From the NCBI RefSeq assembly GCF_946998255.1, contig NZ_CAMPYN010000003.1, forward strand, positions 1 through 42,553: a stretch of DNA of 42,553 bases. Reading direction: 5' to 3'. This DNA comes from an uncultured Helcococcus sp. (GTDB lineage Bacteria > Bacillota > Clostridia > Tissierellales > Peptoniphilaceae). Under the pieces are notes generated by a model. That model saw only the letters and a program-made list of their open reading frames with translations. It did no database searches and had not been told where the DNA came from. Of this stretch, positions 34,367-41,513 are shown in pieces. Both the position numbers and the translations under genes were made by a program. The number at the start of each line of letters is the position of its first letter. Position 1 is the stretch's first letter.

Positions 34367-35158
34367 TTAGTATATTCCCTTAATATCAAACATATGGTCT
34401 ATAGGGCCCTTACCACCACCTATTTGCAAGTTGGACTCCAATGCCTTACTTACAAATCTTTTGGCCATGATGGCTGACTCCTTTAGACTATAGCCCTTGG
34501 CTAAATTAGATGCTAAGGCAGAGGATAAGGTGTCTCCAGTACCCTTTACATTTTTCGTATCAACTTTTTCACCCTTTAACCAAAGAGCTCCTTCTTCAGT
34601 ATATAAAAGATCATCTGCATCACCATCTGATAAATCAGACTTCGTTAAAACATTTACCTTGTATTTGTTATAAATAATCTCTGCAGCCTTAAGCATGTCT
34701 TCCTTATTATTTATTTTTATTCCTGCTAAGATTTCGGTTTCTCCCGCATTTGGTGTGATAACATATGCAAGTGGAATTAATTCTTCCAGCAAGGTTTCAA
34801 TAGCCTGATCATCTATCAGCTTTATAGTTTTGTAGGACATCATTACAGGATCTACTACAAAATTTTTAAACTTATGTTTTTTTGCTAGGTCAGCTACTTT
34901 TCTTATGATATCACTGGTCAACAACATACCAGTTTTTACAGCATCCGCTTCTACATCTTCATAGATTTTATCTACTTGGTTTTCTAAAAAGTCTATCCCT
35001 ACAGCCCGGCCTCCTAAAAATTCTTTAGTATTTTGTACAGTTAGCAAGGTCACAGCCGATAAGGCGTAAACTTTATGGGCAGTTATAGTTTTTATATCAG
35101 CCTGCATACCTGATCCACCAAATGGATCAACACCAGCAATTGTCAATACAGTTTTCAT
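34367..35158 (-). CDS. thiD: Hydroxymethylpyrimidine (phosphate) kinase or pyridoxine kinase, ThiD/PdxK type
   Basis: A ribokinase-fold kinase, 263 aa from the second of two tandem ATGs (35158), which leaves five bases between it and AGGAG; the longer reading overlaps the preceding gene. Motifs: TIAGVDPFGGSGMQADIKT at the start, the KTGML segment, VVDPVMMS, and the anion hole and catalytic aspartate in GTGDTLSSALAS. The family phosphorylates HMP/HMP-P for thiamine or pyridoxine/pyridoxal for vitamin B6, and the sequence alone does not decide. No other thi or pdx gene is in the window, so a salvage role is likely. It is between the aroK fusion and an ABC transporter. Confidence 0.85.
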   Translation of the reverse strand: MKTVLTIAGVDPFGGSGMQADIKTITAHKVYALSAVTLLTVQNTKEFLGGRAVGIDFLENQVDKIYEDVEADAVKTGMLLTSDIIRKVADLAKKHKFKNFVVDPVMMSYKTIKLIDDQAIETLLEELIPLAYVITPNAGETEILAGIKINNKEDMLKAAEIIYNKYKVNVLTKSDLSDGDADDLLYTEEGALWLKGEKVDTKNVKGTGDTLSSALASNLAKGYSLKESAIMAKRFVSKALESNLQIGGGKGPIDHMFDIKGIY

Positions 35159-35168
35159 CATTACTCCT

Positions 35169-36659
35169 TTAAAATAACTCTTCAAAAATATTAACTATTT
35201 CATAGGCTACCCCATTGAAATCGCCCTTATTTTCTACAGTGAAGTCAGTAAAGTATTCATAATTAGTTTTTCTATTTTCTCTCATTTTTACTAGGGTATC
35301 CATTCCACCTTGGGATAGTGGACGATTTCTGGTAGACAAGTAGGACAAGTCTCTTTCCACCATAAATATTATGGAATTTCTTTTCAGTGGATAATAATTT
35401 TCAATTTTTGATACAGCTCCCCCACTTGTTGATATAACTACACCTTTTAGGTCTCCTAGTTTTTCAACTACTAATTTTTCTTTTTGCCTAAATGACTCTT
35501 CATCTTTGTTATTTAAATAATCTTGGGGACTAATGCCGTATTCCAAATAGAATTGTCTGTCAAGGTCATAATGCTTCCTATTTAAGAGCTTACCCAACTT
35601 CCTACCAATTGTAGTTTTACCAGCCCCTGGCATTCCTACTAATACAATATTTAAATTGTTTTTTATATATTGACTAAGAATATCTTCAAGTTCATAGTCT
35701 GTAATTCTCTTTTTAGTCAATATTTCTATACTTTTTTTATCTTGGTACAAGTTTTTATATAAGGAATTAAAGGATTTTATATTTTTATCTTTTGCATCAA
35801 TTGATAATCTAGTATAAAAATTATTGTTAGAAAAATCTAAAACTAATTCTAAATTGTCAAAATTCTTAATACTGAATTCCTTATATTTTTGATTTTCTTC
35901 TAAGTCTACAGTATTTATTAGAACTTGATTGTAATAAACTTGGTAATCTTTAAAATCATCTATGTCTATATGGTCTATCTTTTCCACTCCACACTTATTC
36001 AAGACATAGTCTATGGATTTATTTACATCCTTTTTATATAAAACTGCTACCGTCTTATCTCTAAGGTCTATAGCTTCCTTTTGTAAAAATTTTAATAAGC
36101 CAACATATTCAGTATTAAAACCATAGTTTTTCTTATTAAATTTTTGAACTAGATTTATTTGACCAATTTCTTTAGTTTGGTCTGTAGAATCTGTAAGATG
36201 ATCTATTAATTTATATCCACAAGAATCCTTTAATATATATCCTTTGAAATTGTCTCTATTAAGAATGCTTAATAATTCATTAAAATTTTCTACATCAAAA
36301 TGCTCTATTTTTTGACCAAGTATTTGGTTGAAAATAAATTCTAAGAAATCATCTCTTTTGTCGGATATATAGGCATAATCAGCCCTATACTTTTTAGACA
36401 AATCCCTATAGCTTTTGTTTGACATATTATCTAAAAGCTTAAAAATTTCTTTGAGTTCGTAGTCTTCCTGCCTTAAATTGACTTCCGAAAAAGAATTTAT
36501 TAACTTTTTTTTATTTTCTAAATTATTCTTAAAAATATAACTATTATATTCCTTAGATAGAGCTATTCTCTCTTTTATCAGTGATAGTAAATCACTATCT
36601 AAGTCCTTTAGTAAATATTTATAATAATCAATCTTATCTATGTTATTTTTATCTTTCAT
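35169..36659 (-). CDS. aroK: Shikimate kinase with N-terminal chorismate-mutase-like and degenerate shikimate-dehydrogenase-like regions
   Basis: A 496-aa protein, about three times the size of a normal AroK. Residues ~333-496 are shikimate kinase: Walker A GMPGAGKTT (342-350, K348), DLD at 365-367, FRQKE at 390-394, GG413-414 (S412 replaces the first glycine of the usual GGG), and the lid RNRPL at 444-448. Residues ~120-310 read like AroE: GYK with K150 at the catalytic lysine, N169 in GQIN where AVNT is usual, and GFNTEYVG at 180-187 with E184 in place of the catalytic aspartate. The NADP loop (usually GAGGA) is replaced by YKKDVNK. Residues ~11-90 resemble the AroQ chorismate mutase helix, R31 aligning with E. 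coli R28, other residues not kept. Only the kinase is likely catalytic. The binding site is weak (GAAAG). The next gene is thiD. Confidence 0.8.
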   Translation of the reverse strand: MKDKNNIDKIDYYKYLLKDLDSDLLSLIKERIALSKEYNSYIFKNNLENKKKLINSFSEVNLRQEDYELKEIFKLLDNMSNKSYRDLSKKYRADYAYISDKRDDFLEFIFNQILGQKIEHFDVENFNELLSILNRDNFKGYILKDSCGYKLIDHLTDSTDQTKEIGQINLVQKFNKKNYGFNTEYVGLLKFLQKEAIDLRDKTVAVLYKKDVNKSIDYVLNKCGVEKIDHIDIDDFKDYQVYYNQVLINTVDLEENQKYKEFSIKNFDNLELVLDFSNNNFYTRLSIDAKDKNIKSFNSLYKNLYQDKKSIEILTKKRITDYELEDILSQYIKNNLNIVLVGMPGAGKTTIGRKLGKLLNRKHYDLDRQFYLEYGISPQDYLNNKDEESFRQKEKLVVEKLGDLKGVVISTSGGAVSKIENYYPLKRNSIIFMVERDLSYLSTRNRPLSQGGMDTLVKMRENRKTNYEYFTDFTVENKGDFNGVAYEIVNIFEELF

Positions 36660-36679
36660 TTTTAACTACTTTCAAGTAT

Positions 36680-36711
36680 AAAAAAAGTGGTTCATAGTAA
36701 GTACAAACCAC
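36680..36711 (-). terminator. Terminator after apt
   Basis: A six-base G/C-containing stem (GTGGTT / AACCAC) with a long loop, followed by seven T. It lies between the apt stop and the start of the aroK fusion. A TATACT right after the T run could be the -10 of the aroK transcript, without a good -35. Confidence 0.75.
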
Positions 36712-36721
36712 ATTCTTTATA

Positions 36722-37240
36722 TTAATAATCATATTTAACAAGTGAAAAGTTTTTGTAATCCTTGAATAATTCCATGCCATGTAGTTCTTCAAGCTCTATT
36801 AAGAATCCTACAGCTGCTATCTCAGCTCCAGCTTCTTCTAATAGATCTAAGGCTGCTTTGGCTGTACCGCCTGTAGCTAATAAATCATCAACTAATAATA
36901 CCTTATCACCCTTTTTAATAGCATCAGCACTTAACTCAACAGCATTTGTGCCATATTCTAAAGAATATTCTTTTCTTAAAATTTCACCTGGTAACTTTCC
37001 TGGTTTTCTTACTGGTATGAAACCTTTACCTAATTTCATAGCCATAGGTGCTGCTAATATAAAACCTCTAGCTTCTACACCTGCTATATAGTCAAATTCT
37101 AAATCTTTAACTTCATCTATAATCATATTTATAGCTTCTTGGAAGGCTTCCCCATCCTTAGTTAAAGTAGTAATATCTTTAAAACTTATTCCTTTTTTAG
37201 GAAAATCTTCTATAACTCTTATTTTTGATTTTAAATCCAT
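36722..37240 (-). CDS. apt: Adenine phosphoribosyltransferase
   Basis: Salvages adenine with PRPP to AMP. 172 aa, full length. The PRPP-binding loop reads VLLVDDLLATGGTAKA (about residues 114-129), and the N-terminal part has the typical FPKKGISFKDITTL and GVEARGFILAAP. The ATG at 37240 has GAGGATGG upstream. It ends with a terminator and has a possible promoter overlapping the end of the phosphoesterase gene. Confidence 0.96.
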   Translation of the reverse strand: MDLKSKIRVIEDFPKKGISFKDITTLTKDGEAFQEAINMIIDEVKDLEFDYIAGVEARGFILAAPMAMKLGKGFIPVRKPGKLPGEILRKEYSLEYGTNAVELSADAIKKGDKVLLVDDLLATGGTAKAALDLLEEAGAEIAAVGFLIELEELHGMELFKDYKNFSLVKYDY

Positions 37241-37277
37241 ACCATCCTCTATTTCTGTTACTACATATTACCTATAC

Positions 37278-37306
37278 ATTTTACAATAAATTTAAATATT
37301 ACTCAA
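37278..37306 (-). promoter_or_regulatory. Candidate promoter of apt
   Basis: -35 TTGAGT (37301-37306), 17-base spacer, -10 TAAAAT (37278-37283). The -35 box overlaps the stop codon of the phosphoesterase gene. Confidence 0.5.
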
Positions 37307-38154
37307 ATATCTATGTACAAATTAATCTTACAAATTTCTGGGCTATTAAAAACCCTCTTTGCTATAGGTAAATTATTTCCAAGCCCCCTTGAATTTACCA
37401 TATAAGTATCAGCTTGTCTGTATATGCCTCCATCATATTTAGGAAACAATCCATCACCAGGTGCTATCAAACCCCTATTAAAAATCCTAAATTGCCCTCC
37501 ATGGGTGTGGCCAGAAAAAACTAAGTCTGCTCCAGATTTACTATATGACTCTAAATAGCTAGGTCTATGAGCTAAAAGCAGGTTTAGCTTGTTTGGAACA
37601 ATTAGTTTATCTAGTTTAGCTTCTACCGTAGCTGTCCCGGCTATATATTTTACTTTTTTATTGTCATAATACTCACTAGGATCTGACAATCCTAGTAAGT
37701 TAAAATCTTCTAAATCTATATTTGTATCATCTAAAACTATAATCTTGTTTTTCTCCATATATGCAAGCATTTCCTTATAAAATGGGGAAGCCTTTTCATG
37801 GTTACCAGTTACAAAATATACTTTATCGGGATACTTTTCGCTTAAAGCATTTAGTAAGGTCATAGCTCCACCTATATTTTTTTGTAACCTGTCTAGCATA
37901 TCCCCAGTCAAAAATATAAAATCTGGACTTTCATCAAAAAGATTTATTATTCTTTTTTGATTTTTACCAAAAAGATGATTATGCAAGTCAGAAATATGAT
38001 AGATAGTATATTTTTTATCCGGCTTATAAGCTTCATCTAGTTTTTTTATTTTTCCATCCTTGATTACAAAACTATAGCTTGTTAACCTTGGAATTTCATT
38101 GTCTAAAACAACATAAATTATAAATACTAATAATGCTGCTATTATGTAAATCAT
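37303..38154 (-). CDS. Membrane-anchored metallophosphoesterase (YkuE/YaeI-like)
   Basis: A calcineurin-like phosphoesterase, 283 aa from the ATG at 38154; a TTG four codons upstream is possible but has no better binding site. An N-terminal hydrophobic helix (first ~18 residues) anchors it. All five metal-site motifs are present: ISDLHNH, LTGDMLD, VTGNHEKA, LAHRPSY and SGHTHGGQ. Proteins of this type have been assigned to UDP-diacylglucosamine or lipid-related phosphate bonds at the membrane, but the substrate here cannot be read from sequence. It follows ndoA by about 26 bases in the acpS-nnrD/alr/ndoA transcript. Confidence 0.85.
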   Translation of the reverse strand: MIYIIAALLVFIIYVVLDNEIPRLTSYSFVIKDGKIKKLDEAYKPDKKYTIYHISDLHNHLFGKNQKRIINLFDESPDFIFLTGDMLDRLQKNIGGAMTLLNALSEKYPDKVYFVTGNHEKASPFYKEMLAYMEKNKIIVLDDTNIDLEDFNLLGLSDPSEYYDNKKVKYIAGTATVEAKLDKLIVPNKLNLLLAHRPSYLESYSKSGADLVFSGHTHGGQFRIFNRGLIAPGDGLFPKYDGGIYRQADTYMVNSRGLGNNLPIAKRVFNSPEICKINLYIDI

Positions 38155-38180
38155 TTTAACACTCAATTCAAAATATATTT

Positions 38181-38528
38181 TTAATCAACTTCTAAAGCCA
38201 TGGACAAGAGTAGAGCCTGGTCTACCTTTCTCATTACTTTAGCATTTAACTTTCCTACCTTATCTCTCAATCTCCTTTTATCAATAGTCCTTACCTGTTC
38301 AAGCAAGACAACCGAGTTTTTTGGAAGTTTAATGTCACCATCTATAGTCACATGGGTAGGCAAATTTGTTTTTCCAGTTTGTGAAGTAATTGCAGCGATA
38401 ATCACTGTTGGACTGTATTTATTTCCAGTATCATTTTGTATGATCACTACAGGTCTTACTCCACCCTGCTCAGAACCTACAACTGGACTCAAGTCCGCAT
38501 AGATCACATCTCCTCTTTTTATCTTCAA
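38181..38528 (-). CDS. ndoA: Endoribonuclease toxin NdoA/MazF (EndoA)
   Basis: A PemK/MazF RNase of 115 aa that by analogy with Bacillus EndoA cuts mRNA at UACAU-type sites. The N-terminus KRGDVIYADLSPVVGSEQGG and the active-site residues S19, R25 (GGVRPV) and T48 (AAITSQ) match EndoA, so it should be active. It starts with TTG at 38528, three bases after the alr stop; the GGAG binding site is formed by the last alr codons, so translation is coupled. In Bacillus the antitoxin gene ndoAI lies between alr and ndoA; here there is no room for it. Confidence 0.95.
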   Translation of the reverse strand: MKIKRGDVIYADLSPVVGSEQGGVRPVVIIQNDTGNKYSPTVIIAAITSQTGKTNLPTHVTIDGDIKLPKNSVVLLEQVRTIDKRRLRDKVGKLNAKVMRKVDQALLLSMALEVD

Positions 38529-38531
38529 AAC

Positions 38532-39641
38532 TTACTCCTCATTTATATAAAGTCTTTCTACTCTGGCAGATATAGAAGTCATGATTTCGTAAGAAATAGT
38601 TTGAGCCCATTGGGCTACTTGGTCAACACTTATTTCCAAATCTCCTGACTTTCCTATCAAGACTACTTTATCATGTATTTTTATATCAAGACCTGTTACA
38701 TCTACCATCATTTGATCCATAGTAATTCTACCCAATATCTTAGCTTTTTGTCCATTTATCAAAACATATCCTTGCTTAGATATCAACCTATGGTAGCCAT
38801 CAGCATATCCTATTGAAATTGTAGCTATTTTTATATGTCCATCCGCTACATATTCTCTTCCGTAAGATACTCCTTCACCTTTTTCTATAAATTTGACATT
38901 TGATACCCTTGATTCAAGCTGGAAGGACTCTTCTATATTCAATTTATATGAATCTTTTATATAGGCAGATGGATAAACTCCATACATAGAAATACCAGAC
39001 CTGATAGCATCATATTTACCAGTAAAATCATAAGCAATTGCCGCAGCATCATTTGATATATGTTTTATTATATGGTCGGATATAGACTTTAGCTTTCTTA
39101 AAACCTCTGCAAATATAGCTTCTTGTTTAAGAGTATAGCTTTTATCCTCTTCATCAGCTGTAGACAAATGAGTAAATATTCCTACTATATGAATGTTTGC
39201 CATCTTTGATATTTTAATAATTTCTTCCATATGGTCATCGGTATTTTGAAAACCCAACCTATTATGACCTGTTTCTATTTTAATATGTACCTTGATGGGA
39301 TGTCCCAATTTATTCAATTCTTCAGCTATTTGATAGTTGTAAATAGTAAGGCTTAAGTCATACTTGTATATATCCGGATAATTTTCCGGACATATATAAC
39401 CTAGTATTAATATTTCTTTGCCTATACCAGCCTGTCTTAATTCGATAGCCTCATTTATATTGGCTACACAAAATCCATCTACTAAACTTTCGATGTTTCG
39501 TGCAATTTCTTTAGCCCCTAAACCATAAGCATCAGCCTTTACTACAGCATATAATTTTTTACCAGTATGATTTTTTAATATTTTTATATTGTTTCTTATT
39601 TTTTCTAAATCTACTATTAAAATATTAGCATCAGTCTTCAT
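38532..39641 (-). CDS. alr: Alanine racemase
   Basis: Makes D-alanine for peptidoglycan; PLP-dependent, fold type III. 369 aa, full length. The PLP lysine is K35 in VVKADAYGLG; the N-terminal barrel and the C-terminal catalytic tyrosine region (SIGYADGYHRL) and MDQMMVDVTG are present. Its start overlaps the end of the acpS-nnrD fusion gene by 11 bases and its last codons serve as the binding site for ndoA. The order acpS, nnrD, alr, ndoA resembles the Bacillus acpS-ydcC-alr-ndoAI-ndoA locus. Confidence 0.96.
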   Translation of the reverse strand: MKTDANILIVDLEKIRNNIKILKNHTGKKLYAVVKADAYGLGAKEIARNIESLVDGFCVANINEAIELRQAGIGKEILILGYICPENYPDIYKYDLSLTIYNYQIAEELNKLGHPIKVHIKIETGHNRLGFQNTDDHMEEIIKISKMANIHIVGIFTHLSTADEEDKSYTLKQEAIFAEVLRKLKSISDHIIKHISNDAAAIAYDFTGKYDAIRSGISMYGVYPSAYIKDSYKLNIEESFQLESRVSNVKFIEKGEGVSYGREYVADGHIKIATISIGYADGYHRLISKQGYVLINGQKAKILGRITMDQMMVDVTGLDIKIHDKVVLIGKSGDLEISVDQVAQWAQTISYEIMTSISARVERLYINEE

Positions 39642-40860
39642 TTATTTCTCCAAAGGCTTGCGGTAAAAATTCAATTATATCACTGGCCCTTAAACTAGTT
39701 TGACCATACTTATCCGCAGCCATATCTCCAGCTAGTCCATGTACAAACACAGCTAATTTGAACATATTAAAATTATCATGTCTAGCCAATAAGGCGGCAA
39801 TTATTCCAGTTAAAACATCACCTGAGCCAGCTGTTGCCATACCTGGATTTCCTGTTGTATTTACATAATAATTTTTATCATTAGCAATTATAGATTTATT
39901 CCCCTTTAGGACTATATTAACATGGTATTTGTCTAAAAAGTATTTTACACTTTCTTCCCTATTATATTCAATCTCATTTAAAGTAAATGATGATAATCTA
40001 GAAAACTCCATATTGTGTGGTGTTATATAGATATTATCTTTTATAAGGTCTGGATTTTTAGCAAGTTGGTTAATAGCATCAGCATCGACCAAGATAGGTC
40101 CATCAAAATTATTTATCACAATTTCAAGAATTTTCTTAGCATGGTCACCTGTACCTAAGCCAGGTCCGATTGCTATTACACTTTTATCTTGGATAAGCTC
40201 TAATAGATCGTCTCTTTTGAAATTACCGAAATGTTTGTCCCCATCATCATTCATACTTAAAACTATTTCTTCACAAGTTTTGGCTTCTACTAAAGACGAA
40301 ATCACTTGAGGCACTAAGAGATAAACCATACCAGCCCCTGACCTCAAAGCAGCATTTCCAGCTAGCATGATAGAGCCAGTCATCCCTTTACTGCCACCTA
40401 TTATCATCACTCTTCCATAGTCATATTTATTAGAATTATTTGATCTTTTCAATAATTTACTAGAAAATTCCTTATATTCTTTATGCTCTTTCTTATCAAA
40501 TACAAGCTTTGCTACAGCTACGGCATAGTGTCCATCATGGCTAATATTTATTTCTATAGCCTTGGCATTTTTATCTTTAAGCAAGCTTTGTATATCATTG
40601 TTAAGTTCGTTTACATAAGGCGAACCATCGGCATTATGCAAGATTTCTATACTCTTAAAAACGAGTTCTTTTGATATGCCAGTTTTAAAAGCCTTGGCTA
40701 CAGCTTCTTTAGCCGCAAGCATGCCAGCAATTGAATGGGCATTGAAAGATTTGCTTTCTAAATATTCAATTTCTGCATCTGTAAATATTCTAGTTAAAAA
40801 CCTATCTCTTTCAGATAATCTTTCTATCCTGGATACTTCAACTATATCAACACCTAGCAT
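39631..40860 (-). CDS. acpS-nnrD: Fusion of holo-ACP synthase AcpS with ADP-dependent NAD(P)H-hydrate dehydratase NnrD
   Basis: One 409-aa frame with two complete enzymes. Residues 1-~121 are AcpS, which loads phosphopantetheine on acyl carrier protein: D5 in GVDIVEV, E52 in AAKEAVAKA, and SHDGHYAVAV (107-116). A charged linker of ~25 residues (KKEHKEYKEFSSKLLKRSNN) follows. Residues ~147-409 are NnrD, which repairs hydrated NAD(P)H: VMIIGGSKGMTGS (151-163), GPGLG (232-236), LVDADAIN, TPHNMEF (280-286) and GNPGMATAGSGD (337-348, catalytic D348). NnrD is usually fused to the NnrE epimerase at its N-terminus; here AcpS holds that place and no epimerase domain is present. The ATG at 40860 has AAGGAGGG upstream. 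The alr start overlaps its end. Confidence 0.93.
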   Translation of the reverse strand: MLGVDIVEVSRIERLSERDRFLTRIFTDAEIEYLESKSFNAHSIAGMLAAKEAVAKAFKTGISKELVFKSIEILHNADGSPYVNELNNDIQSLLKDKNAKAIEINISHDGHYAVAVAKLVFDKKEHKEYKEFSSKLLKRSNNSNKYDYGRVMIIGGSKGMTGSIMLAGNAALRSGAGMVYLLVPQVISSLVEAKTCEEIVLSMNDDGDKHFGNFKRDDLLELIQDKSVIAIGPGLGTGDHAKKILEIVINNFDGPILVDADAINQLAKNPDLIKDNIYITPHNMEFSRLSSFTLNEIEYNREESVKYFLDKYHVNIVLKGNKSIIANDKNYYVNTTGNPGMATAGSGDVLTGIIAALLARHDNFNMFKLAVFVHGLAGDMAADKYGQTSLRASDIIEFLPQAFGEINED

Positions 40861-40962
40861 AATACCCTCCTTATGTTATATAATTAATTTTATCATAAAT
40901 ATTGCTTTTTTATGAAAATATAGTTAACTTTAATAATATAGAATAACTTTAAGGAGGAATCT

Positions 40963-41469
40963 ATGTCATATTATGGATTTTTTGATGAAATTAACCATAT
41001 TGTAAAACAACCCATTGCTTTCAAATCTATATTGGTAGACCCTAGCAAGTTAAATATAACGTCAAACTTTCCAGAAGCAAAAAGACATTGTGCATCTGTA
41101 ACCTCTGCAAATATTGAAGAGATACTTGATGGAAATGCTTGCTATCCAGACCATTATAAGAAAATTGGTAATGGACCTGTTATTTCCTTTAACAGAAAAA
41201 CCAAAAAAATAATGAAAAATCTAAATTATGAAAGTAAGTTTATTAATAAAATAGATTTCATAAAAAATTCAATAGACCAAGATAAACTTGTAAGCTTGTT
41301 ATTGATGAGAACCCCACTTGATTGGCATTGGATCTTATGTATTGGTTATATAGAATATGAAGATAAGACTATAGTTTTAAGAATCTTTGATAACTGGTCA
41401 AATAAAATTAGGTATTATATTCCAAATAAAGGATCTAAAATTATATCAGCAACCGCTTATCATAAATAA
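40963..41469 (+). CDS. Uncharacterised protein with C39/papain-like Cys-His-Asp arrangement
   Basis: The only plus-strand gene, 168 aa, with a strong AAGGAGG site six bases before the ATG. No signal peptide or membrane segment is visible, so it is probably cytoplasmic. I do not recognise a named family. The motif RHCASVTSANIEEIL around C43 looks like the active-site helix of C39-like or papain-fold peptidases (Cys followed by a helix with Asn), and WHWILCIGY around H122 followed by RIFDNW with D143-N144 looks like the second half of the site (His, then Asp/Asn on the next strand). It is short for a peptidase and could be a hydrolase, amidase or inactive relative. It lies between divergent acpS-nnrD and convergent mnmA, sharing a bidirectional terminator with mnmA. 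Possible later arrival, because it breaks the strand pattern. Confidence 0.7.
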   Translation: MSYYGFFDEINHIVKQPIAFKSILVDPSKLNITSNFPEAKRHCASVTSANIEEILDGNACYPDHYKKIGNGPVISFNRKTKKIMKNLNYESKFINKIDFIKNSIDQDKLVSLLLMRTPLDWHWILCIGYIEYEDKTIVLRIFDNWSNKIRYYIPNKGSKIISATAYHK

Positions 41470-41509
41470 AAAAGTTAGCCTAGTAATCAATACTAAAGCT
41501 AACTTTTTT
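41468..41509. terminator. Bidirectional terminator between the plus-strand gene and mnmA
   Basis: A 12-base stem AAAAAAGTTAGC / GCTAACTTTTTT with inner pairs TAGTA / TACTA. Six A on one side and six T on the other give a U run in both directions. It begins just before the plus-strand stop codon ends and finishes four bases before the mnmA stop. Confidence 0.93.
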
Positions 41510-41513
41510 ACTT

